NCBI GenBank assembly: GCA_039183635.1 | Contig: JBCDBL010000120.1 | Location: 1 to 12,311, forward strand | Source of the DNA: JBCDBL01 sp039183635 | GTDB lineage: Bacteria; Pseudomonadota; Alphaproteobacteria; Caulobacterales; Parvularculaceae | Direction of reading: 5' to 3' | Length of the DNA: 12,311 nucleotides | Part shown: positions 7,018 to 12,311 of the stretch, in pieces | Layout: the number at the start of each line of letters is the position of its first letter | Position numbering within the stretch: the first letter of the stretch is position 1 | Notes under the pieces: model-generated | The model's database searches: none | Told to the model about the DNA's origin: nothing | Seen by the model: the letters and a program-made list of their open reading frames with translations, nothing else | Position numbers and translations under genes: made by a program

Positions 7018-7130
7018 AGCAGGTGCGTAAGATTCGGACGATCATTGAAGAGTTAGGCCTTGAGGTCGCCACCCCTGACGAGGCGCGGGAAATGTTGGCG
7101 CTGAAGGGTGGCGACCAGGTTGGGTTTTGA
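7011..7130 (+). pseudogene. BKACE-family enzyme, C-terminal remnant (39 codons)
   Basis: In the frame of the stop TGA at 7128-7130 the sequence reads SAEQVRKIRTIIEELGLEVA followed by TPDEAREMLALKGGDQVGF. This matches the standard ending of BKACE/3-keto-5-aminohexanoate cleavage proteins, in which the last helices end in 'A-T-P-x-E-A-R-x-x-L-x-L-K-G'. Everything upstream, including the zinc-binding HxH barrel, is gone. It differs clearly from the ending of the intact BKACE at 731-1627 (TANDLRSLWGI), so it is a second, lost family member rather than a duplicate. Its place between a carnitine-dehydrogenase-like gene and a thioesterase is where dehydrocarnitine cleavage enzymes are found. Confidence 0.7.
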
Positions 7131-7190
7131 TCAATAGGCGAACGGCTAGTAACCCATAGCGGTGTCGCACACCCTTGGCTATGCGATGTC

Positions 7191-7586
7191 ATGGGACACC
7201 TTAATACGCGCCACTACATGGCTGCATTTGATGATGTGGGGATGCACACCCTAACGGCCCTTGGCTTTGATTTCGCTGAGGCACAGCGTGGTACCTTCGG
7301 TTGGGCCGATGTGCAGGTCAAACTCGATCTCAAAGCGGAAATTCCGTTGGGAGAATTGTTCCAGGTGGAATCCGCTATTTTACGTATCGGTGGTTCGTCT
7401 CTGACCATCCGCCATACAATGTCAGGTGTGAAGGATGGCGCAGTGGAAGCCGTCGCCGATGTGATCTCCGTTCACTTCGACTTGCAGAAGCGAAAATCAG
7501 CACCCGTACCGGAAGCGATAAGAGATCGCGCGGCGGCCCTTTTAATCACGCAAGCGCCCAATGAGGAAGGACAAGTGAGATGCTGA
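7191..7586 (+). CDS. Hotdog-fold acyl-CoA thioesterase, 5' end damaged or start unclear
   Basis: The protein resembles the small thioesterases found beside BKACE genes, which release the acid from its CoA ester. From ATG 7191 it starts MGHLNTRHYMAAFDD, the long hotdog helix. The homologous reading continues upstream in the same frame to 7131, giving VTHSGVAHPWLCDV, which supplies the first strand and the conserved Asp of 'C-D-x-M-G-H-x-N'. Between the stop at 7128-7130 and 7191 there is no ATG, GTG, TTG or CTG in frame, so initiation at 7191 would drop that Asp. Either the start was lost by a small indel (a TTG at 7126-7128 lies in another frame), or an atypical start is used. The rest of the fold is intact to SVHFDLQKRKSAPVPEAIRD, and the gene overlaps the next by seven bases. 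Family call good; activity doubtful. Confidence 0.7.
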   Translation: MGHLNTRHYMAAFDDVGMHTLTALGFDFAEAQRGTFGWADVQVKLDLKAEIPLGELFQVESAILRIGGSSLTIRHTMSGVKDGAVEAVADVISVHFDLQKRKSAPVPEAIRDRAAALLITQAPNEEGQVRC

Positions 7587-8041
7587 CCCTTTACTTGCGG
7601 ACAGGCGCTTGCGCTGTTGCGTCGTTGATTGCTCTGAAAGAAGCGGGCGCGGACCCGCAATTGTACTTCGCTAAGCCCGGTGAGGAGGCATGGCCAGACT
7701 ATTTGACGAAAAACCCCCGCGGCACGGTTCCCGCGCTTGAAATAGACAATACTATACTCACCGAAAATGTCGCTATCTTGACCTATGTGGCGCAAGCCTA
7801 TCCAGAGGCAAATTTGTGGCCGGAGGATTTAGGGCGCCGTGCGCAATGCGTTAGCCTTGTCTCATGGTTTTCAAGCACCTTGCACCCGGCGCGGCGACAA
7901 GCCTTTCGTCCCCCGTTTACCTCTGCGGATGAGGCCTGTCACAAAGGCATTCAGGAAGCTGGCCGCGAAAAATACTGGAACTGCATGGTCGAGCTTAACG
8001 ATATGCTGGGGGATAATGAGTGGTTAGCAGTAGATTTCTGA
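7580..8041 (+). CDS. Glutathione S-transferase-like protein, C-terminally truncated
   Basis: The thioredoxin-like half is complete: LTLYLRTGACAVASLIALKE with Y5 and C11, as in bacterial beta-class GSTs, then NPRGTVPALEIDNTILTENV with the cis-Pro and the glutathione-contacting 'E-N' step. The helical domain begins near residue 86 but stops at WLAVDF after 153 residues, whereas relatives run to about 200-210 and continue with an 'S/T-x-A-D-P/I-Y' helix. The end is the unusual triple stop TGA-TAG-TAA (8039-8047), and I could not find the lost C-terminus in any downstream frame. AGGAAGGA just upstream of the ATG and a seven-base overlap with the thioesterase gene show it belonged to the same operon. 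It is likely a decaying gene, though the fold might partly persist. Confidence 0.7.
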   Translation: MLTLYLRTGACAVASLIALKEAGADPQLYFAKPGEEAWPDYLTKNPRGTVPALEIDNTILTENVAILTYVAQAYPEANLWPEDLGRRAQCVSLVSWFSSTLHPARRQAFRPPFTSADEACHKGIQEAGREKYWNCMVELNDMLGDNEWLAVDF

Positions 8042-8227
8042 TAGTAATCTGCCCTAGCCGCAAAGAATAAGCTGGCAAAGGTCTATGGCCTGACCAGCCC
8101 ATTCTCTTTTTACAATATCGCGACATGGACAGAAATTTCTGATTATAAGACGCTATAGGGTTATAATATTTGTGAACGGAGGCAGTCTGCGTCGTCAAAT
8201 CTCAAAATCAAAATCCACAAACAACTT
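8042..8227. other. Non-coding gap between convergent genes
   Basis: The gap separates the 3' ends of the GST-like gene (plus) and the Lrp-type regulator (minus). No open frame, RNA gene or strong hairpin terminator was recognised. It may contain the mutated former C-terminus of the GST gene, but none of the three frames looks like one. Confidence 0.4.
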
Positions 8228-8680
8228 CTAGACAGGAAGGTCTGTTGTGTTTTTTACCAGTTTCAAAGCAAAATTTGACTTGATCGACTCGACATGAGGG
8301 AGACGCGAAAGCTTTCCTTTAAGAAACTGCTCGTAGTCCTCAATACTTTTGGCAACCACATGCAAAATGTAATCGCTATCCCCGCTCATGGAATAGCATG
8401 CAATGATCTCTGGAATGTCGTCTACAGAGCTTTCGAAAACATCCAATTTTTCCGCAGTATGCTTTTCAATTTTAATCTCAACCATCGCGGTGATATTCAA
8501 GCCCACCGCGCGCTGATTCAGTAACACCGCTCGACCAGCAATATAGCCATCTCTCTCAAGGCGTTTCACGCGTTTCCAGCACGCTGTATGAGACATCGAC
8601 ACCATAGCAGCAAGGTCAGTCATCGACGCCGTGGGGTGCGACTGCAGCATGCGCAGCACTTTTTGATCAATAACATCCAT
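8228..8680 (-). CDS. bkdR: Lrp/AsnC-family regulator, BkdR-like
   Basis: The 150-residue protein has the two domains of the Lrp family. The N-terminal helix-turn-helix (about 1-50) contains VIDQKVLRMLQSHPTASMTD and SMSHTACWKRVKRLERDGYI. The C-terminal RAM domain (about 62-145) binds an amino acid and forms octamers or tetramers, with 'CYSMSGDSDYILHVVA' as its typical glycine-turn and strand. Length is normal. It is divergent from the E1 alpha gene across a 155-base AT-rich gap, the arrangement seen for Pseudomonas bkdR, which activates the keto acid dehydrogenase operon in response to branched-chain amino acids. The name therefore rests on location plus family. The ATG at 8680 gives the family's usual N-terminus. 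Confidence 0.88.
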   Translation of the reverse strand: MDVIDQKVLRMLQSHPTASMTDLAAMVSMSHTACWKRVKRLERDGYIAGRAVLLNQRAVGLNITAMVEIKIEKHTAEKLDVFESSVDDIPEIIACYSMSGDSDYILHVVAKSIEDYEQFLKGKLSRLPHVESIKSNFALKLVKNTTDLPV

Positions 8681-8835
8681 TTCATATCTCTCGCGGAAAT
8701 CGAAAAATTATCAACTTTTTTGCATTTTTAAGGAATAACATAAACTTATTACTCGCGATATAGCAAAATTTGGAAATTAAATTTCTCTGTGAAGCATGCA
8801 AAACAAAGGTTATGGGCAAGGAGGTCCATAACTTT
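8681..8835. promoter_or_regulatory. AT-rich divergent promoter region of bkdR and bkd operon
   Basis: The gap is strongly AT-rich, with A- and T-tracts and a small inverted repeat GAAATTAAATTTC (8773-8785). Lrp-type proteins favour such bendable DNA. I could not place -10 and -35 boxes with confidence on either strand, so only the general role is claimed. Confidence 0.5.
8818..8825 (+). promoter_or_regulatory. Consensus ribosome binding site AAGGAGGT for E1 alpha
   Basis: A perfect eight-base complement of the 16S rRNA tail lies 10 bases before the ATG at 8836. It decides the start of the E1 alpha gene and excludes the in-frame TTG at 8770. Confidence 0.85.
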
Positions 8836-10065
8836 ATGACGTCTAGACGAAACATCACGCTTCACATCCCCCAACCAAGCGCACGCCCCGGCGACCAGGT
8901 GGATTTTAGCGACATCGAACTTCCGCCTGCGGGCGACACGCCTCGCCCTGCTATAGACGCCTCCGAGGCAGTTCTGCGCGAACTTCCATTCGGTATGATC
9001 CGGACTTTAGCAGATGATCACGATGCTTGTGGGGACTGGCGACCAGAAGCAAGTAATGGTGATTTCGTCGCTGCACTGAAAGTCATGCTCCTAAACCGGG
9101 CTTTCGATGACAGAATGTTCACCGCTCAGCGCCAGGGCAAAACCAGCTTCTTTATGAAAACGACAGGTGAAGAGGCGCTTAGCGCGGCGCCTTCTCTGGC
9201 GCTTCGTCCAGACGATATGTGCTTCCCAACATATCGAATGGTCGGGTGGCTTCTGGCGCGGGGCTATCCGATTAGGGATCTCGCCCATCAGATATTCAAC
9301 AACGCGTGCGACCCCCTCCAGGGCCGGCAATTGCCTATTCTATATTCCAGCAAAGCACACGGATTTTACTCACTATCTGGCAATGTTGGGAGCCGGATTG
9401 GGCATGCTGTTGGGTGGGCGATGGCGAAAGCGTATCGAGGCGATGACAGCATCGCAATCGGTTTTATCGGCGAAGGCACAACAGCAGAAGGCGATTATCA
9501 CGAGGCGCTTACGTTCGCGAGCGTGTATAAAGCGCCCGTGATTTTATGCGTCACCAATAATCAGTGGGCTATCTCATCCTTTTCAGGCATCGCTGGCGGT
9601 AATGAGACAACATTCGCCGCCCAAGCTCTTGGTTATGGTATTCCAGGTTTACGGGTCGACGGGAACGATACTCTGGCTGTATGGGCCGCAATTGAGTGGG
9701 CGGCGAAACGCGCTCGCGCCGGCTATGGCGCGACACTGATAGAATTTTTTACCTACCGCGCGGAGGGTCACTCTACATCGGACGATCCTACAAAGTACCG
9801 GCCGAAAGACGCAGCAGCGGCATGGCCGCTCGGCGATCCTGTCGACAGGCTAAAAGATCACCTCATTAAAGGCGGTGACTGGGACGAGGATCGCCACGCA
9901 AAAGCGGTGGAGGAGGCGGCCGCAACAGTCAAAGAGGCCATTAAACAAGCGGAGGGTGTCGGTGTTCTGGGCGCCTCAAAACCGAGCGTTAAAGAGATGT
10001 TCGAGCATGTCTTCGAGGAGCCGGATTGGCGCATTCTCGAACAGCGCGGCGAAATTGGAATTTAA
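8836..10065 (+). CDS. bkdA1: Branched-chain 2-oxo acid dehydrogenase, E1 alpha subunit
   Basis: This 409-residue subunit carries part of the thiamine diphosphate site of the complex that decarboxylates the keto acids of valine, leucine and isoleucine. The N-terminal LHIPQPSARPGDQVDFSDIE matches the bacterial BkdA1 extension, which E1 alpha of pyruvate dehydrogenase lacks. The ThDP/Mg motif runs from GEG (212-214) to NN (241-242) in VTNNQWAIS. The flexible loop YRAEGHSTSDDPTKYRP (307-323) holds the serine region that is phosphorylated in animal enzymes. AQRQGKTSFFMKTTGEEA is the substrate-channel segment. The frame is open to a TTG at 8770, but AAGGAGGT before 8836 fixes the start. The gene is three bases from bkdA2. 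Length equals that of the Pseudomonas protein (about 410). Call is very secure. Confidence 0.96.
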   Translation: MTSRRNITLHIPQPSARPGDQVDFSDIELPPAGDTPRPAIDASEAVLRELPFGMIRTLADDHDACGDWRPEASNGDFVAALKVMLLNRAFDDRMFTAQRQGKTSFFMKTTGEEALSAAPSLALRPDDMCFPTYRMVGWLLARGYPIRDLAHQIFNNACDPLQGRQLPILYSSKAHGFYSLSGNVGSRIGHAVGWAMAKAYRGDDSIAIGFIGEGTTAEGDYHEALTFASVYKAPVILCVTNNQWAISSFSGIAGGNETTFAAQALGYGIPGLRVDGNDTLAVWAAIEWAAKRARAGYGATLIEFFTYRAEGHSTSDDPTKYRPKDAAAAWPLGDPVDRLKDHLIKGGDWDEDRHAKAVEEAAATVKEAIKQAEGVGVLGASKPSVKEMFEHVFEEPDWRILEQRGEIGI

Positions 10066-10068
10066 GCC

Positions 10069-11082
10069 ATGCCATCAATGAATATGATCCAGTCGTTGAA
10101 TAACGCTCTCGATGTAATGATGGCGCGCGATCCTGACATCCTCGTGTTCGGCGAAGATGTAGGCTATTTTGGCGGTGTGTTCCGGGTCACTGACAAGTTG
10201 CAAGAAAGGCATGGTCTGCACCGGTGCTTTGACGCCCCAATATCTGAGGGGGGCATCGTGTCGACTGCGATAGGAATGGGTGCGGAAGGCTTGCGCCCGG
10301 TCATTGAAATTCAGTTTGCCGACTATATTTTGCCTGCTTACGATCAGCTTGTCTCAGAAGCGGCAAGGCTGCGTTATCGCTCGGGCGGTGATTTTACCGC
10401 TCCCATCACAGTCCGTTCGCCTTATGGCGGCGGCATCTTCGGCGGCCAGACTCACAGTCAGTCGCCTGAGGCGATTTTCGCACACATTACTGGTCTGAAA
10501 ACGGTTATTCCGTCTACTCCCTACGATGCGAAAGGACTTCTGATCGCTTCGATCGAGTGTAACGACCCGGTCATCTTTCTTGAGCCGAAACGGCTCTATA
10601 ACGGGCCCTTCGACGGACACCATGACCAGGCTTTGAAGGCGTGGAAGGATCACCCAGATGCGCAGGTGCCAGAAGGCCATTACACGGTGCCTCTAGGTCA
10701 AGCGGCGGTGGTCAGGCAAGGCGCAGACGCCACGGTTCTCGCCTATGGGACCATGGTGCACGTTGCGCGGGCGGGCATTGAGGAGGCGGGGATCGACGCT
10801 GAGCTTATTGACTTGCGATCAATTGTTCCGCTTGACATCGAAACAATCACGAATTCAGTTCGCAAAACAGGGCGTTGCCTGATCGTTCATGAAGCGTCGC
10901 GATTTGCAGGCTTTGGCGGAGAGCTGTCCGCCCTGATCACAGAGCGATGCTTCTACAGCTTAAAGGCGCCCACACAGCGCGTCGCTGGCTGGGACACGCC
11001 CTATCCTCATGCTTTTGAGTGGGATTATTTTCCAGGTCCGTCCCGCGTCGTGGAAGCATTGCAAAAGCTGATGGAAGACTAA
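10069..11082 (+). CDS. bkdA2: Branched-chain 2-oxo acid dehydrogenase, E1 beta subunit
   Basis: The 337-residue partner of E1 alpha completes the alpha2-beta2 heterotetramer. Motifs typical of the family are FGEDVGYFGGVFRVT (27-41), the ThDP-activating E60 in APISEGGIV, the E-x-Q-F-A-D segment at about 80-85, and H129 in GGQTHSQSPEA, expected to help reductive acylation of the lipoyl arm. The C-terminal transketolase-type half contains SIECNDPVIFLEPKRLYNGP and ends with GWDTPYPHAFEWDYFPGPSR, close to Pseudomonas BkdA2. Genes upstream and downstream are three and two bases away, so co-translation is likely. The start at 10069 has only a weak GGAA site; the ATGs at 10078 and 10084 would remove three or five residues without consequence. 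Confidence 0.96.
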   Translation: MPSMNMIQSLNNALDVMMARDPDILVFGEDVGYFGGVFRVTDKLQERHGLHRCFDAPISEGGIVSTAIGMGAEGLRPVIEIQFADYILPAYDQLVSEAARLRYRSGGDFTAPITVRSPYGGGIFGGQTHSQSPEAIFAHITGLKTVIPSTPYDAKGLLIASIECNDPVIFLEPKRLYNGPFDGHHDQALKAWKDHPDAQVPEGHYTVPLGQAAVVRQGADATVLAYGTMVHVARAGIEEAGIDAELIDLRSIVPLDIETITNSVRKTGRCLIVHEASRFAGFGGELSALITERCFYSLKAPTQRVAGWDTPYPHAFEWDYFPGPSRVVEALQKLMED

Positions 11083-11084
11083 AA

Positions 11085-12311
11085 ATGGCTGTTCATATAA
11101 TCCGCCTACCCGATATCGGCGAAGGCGTCACAGAGGCAGAAATTGTAGACTGGCATGTGCAAGCCGGCGATATCATCGAAGAGGAGCAAAACCTTGTCGA
11201 TGTCATGACAGACAAGGCCACAGTCGAAACGCCTTCACCAGTTGAAGGCGTCGTCAAAACGATACATGGCGAAGTGGGAGACATCGTTGCTGTCGGATCT
11301 GTTCTGGTCGAAATCGACATTGATGGCGAAGCAAGCGCAACGCTAGCAGATGAAGATAATCCTGAGGTCCATCATACGTCCATACCAGCACCGTTAGAGG
11401 AAACGCCCGTCTCCAGCCAACGGGCGGATACAGCACCCGCACCGGCATCTTCGGACAACGCATCGCCTCTGTCACGCCACCCCTCGCCGGCACAAAGACG
11501 CGACGCAATCGCACAACAGACTGCTAGCGAGAGCGTACAGCATAGCGATCCGTTCGCCGCGCCGGCAACGCGTTCACGTGCGTATGCGTTAGGCATTCCC
11601 CTGCAATTCGTTCCAGGGACAGGCCCGGGCGGACGCATTACGCCTGCTGACCTTGATAGGTATATAGCTGGCGATACGGTCGACGCACGGTCAACGGGCG
11701 CTCATGCCTCATCGCCATTGCAAAAGCGATCAGGCGTCAAAGAGATAAAAGTAATTGGACTGCGCCGTAAAATTGCCGAACGTATGCAGGATGCTAAATC
11801 ACGCATACCACATTTTTCTTATATCGAGGAGTTTGACCTTACGGCGCTAGAGAGGCTCCGCCGCGATTTGAACGAAGATCGTACAACGGATCAACCTAAG
11901 CTTACCTTACTGCCGTTTTTTATGCGCGCCATCGTATTGTTGCAGCCTGAATTTCCACAGATTAACGCCGTCTATGACGATGATGCAAACGTACTGCGCG
12001 CTCATGAGGGTGTCCATATTGGTATTGCAACCCAGACGGACGGCGGTTTAATGGTGCCGGTTGTAAAGCACACGGAAAGCCGCGACCTATGGGACTGTGC
12101 GCGCGAGCTGCGCCGCGTCACGGCAGCGGCCCGCGAAGGGTCTGCAGGGCTGAATGAGCTAACAGGTTCAACCATTACGTTGACAAGCCTCGGAACACTC
12201 GGCGGTATTGCTGCAACGCCTGTGATCAACTCACCCGAGGTGGCGATTATCGGTCCGAACAAACTTGTCGAGCGCCCCGTTATTCATAATGGCGAGATCA
12301 TAATTCGTACA
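11085..12311 (+). CDS. bkdB: Branched-chain 2-oxo acid dehydrogenase, E2 dihydrolipoyl acyltransferase (3' end outside window)
   Basis: 409 codons are visible and the frame is still open at the window edge. Domains in order: a lipoyl domain (about 1-78, IRLPDIGEGVTEAEI) with the lipoylated K44 in DVMTDKATVETPSP; an acidic then Ala/Pro-rich linker (about 80-158); a peripheral-subunit-binding domain (about 160-197, TRSRAYALGIPLQFVPGTGP, then GGRITPADLDRYI); and the start of the acyltransferase core (about 222 onward, VIGLRRKIAERMQDAKSRIP). The GLMVPVVKHTESRD and SLGTLGGIAATPVIN segments belong to the CoA-binding core. The catalytic H-x-x-x-D-G motif would come within the next few codons and is not seen. 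A single lipoyl domain and IPHFSYIEEFDLTAL fit branched-chain or 2-oxo acid E2 rather than succinyltransferase. It starts two bases after bkdA2. An E3 gene may follow outside the window. Confidence 0.95.
   Translation, partial: MAVHIIRLPDIGEGVTEAEIVDWHVQAGDIIEEEQNLVDVMTDKATVETPSPVEGVVKTIHGEVGDIVAVGSVLVEIDIDGEASATLADEDNPEVHHTSIPAPLEETPVSSQRADTAPAPASSDNASPLSRHPSPAQRRDAIAQQTASESVQHSDPFAAPATRSRAYALGIPLQFVPGTGPGGRITPADLDRYIAGDTVDARSTGAHASSPLQKRSGVKEIKVIGLRRKIAERMQDAKSRIPHFSYIEEFDLTALERLRRDLNEDRTTDQPKLTLLPFFMRAIVLLQPEFPQINAVYDDDANVLRAHEGVHIGIATQTDGGLMVPVVKHTESRDLWDCARELRRVTAAAREGSAGLNELTGSTITLTSLGTLGGIAATPVINSPEVAIIGPNKLVERPVIHNGEIIIRT

Noticed and set aside
8770..8835. TTG start giving a 22-residue N-terminal extension of E1 alpha
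   Set aside because: The extension has no family counterpart, and a consensus AAGGAGGT lies before ATG 8836.
10921..10950. CTGATCACAG resembling the candidate operator, in bkdA2
   Set aside because: Only a partial match, located within coding sequence of a different regulon.
1..12311. CRISPR arrays, tRNA or rRNA genes, riboswitches
   Set aside because: No regularly spaced repeats, cloverleaf-like segments or known leader structures were seen; no covariance search could be run.

Overview
This window looks like part of an alphaproteobacterial chromosome. The base composition is moderate (mid-50s percent G+C by eye), and the proteins resemble alpha- and gammaproteobacterial catabolic families. 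The class is an inference from protein style only; no rRNA, tRNA or other phylogenetic marker is present.

Layout, left to right. (1) Positions 1-567 are mobile-element debris: the first 21 codons of an IS5-like transposase run off the left edge, followed by a frameshifted C-terminal remnant of a large serine recombinase, both on the minus strand. (2) Positions 731-6453 hold a catabolic island built around a divergent control region (3048-3385). On the minus strand lie an aldehyde dehydrogenase and a beta-keto acid cleavage enzyme (BKACE/DUF849) with overlapping ends. On the plus strand lie a class III omega-aminotransferase, a GntR/FCD regulator and a carnitine-dehydrogenase-like 3-hydroxyacyl dehydrogenase. 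Two copies of CTGTGATCAC, one beside each putative -10 box, are good candidates for the operators of the GntR protein. (3) Positions 6471-8041 are a decaying tail: the N-terminus of an APC-type permease, a frameshifted VOC/glyoxalase-like dioxygenase fragment, the last 39 codons of a second BKACE, a hotdog thioesterase whose start codon is missing or displaced, and a glutathione S-transferase truncated near its C-terminus. (4) Positions 8228-12311 hold a clean branched-chain keto acid dehydrogenase locus: a divergent Lrp/AsnC regulator (BkdR-like), then E1 alpha, E1 beta and E2, with E2 cut by the window edge.

How the genes may work together. In known carnitine-type degradation a dehydrogenase makes a 3-keto acid, a BKACE moves it onto CoA with acetyl-CoA (releasing acetoacetate), and a thioesterase frees the product. 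The dehydrogenase, a dying BKACE and a damaged thioesterase of that scheme lie in this order here. A second, intact BKACE of another subgroup sits in the divergent arm beside an aminotransferase/aldehyde dehydrogenase pair, which would normally convert an omega-amine to an aldehyde and then an acid. The island may therefore degrade an amino- or quaternary-amine-bearing hydroxy acid, but the substrate cannot be read from the sequence. The bkd locus is a conventional oxidative decarboxylation system for valine, leucine and isoleucine keto acids and is probably a separate regulon.
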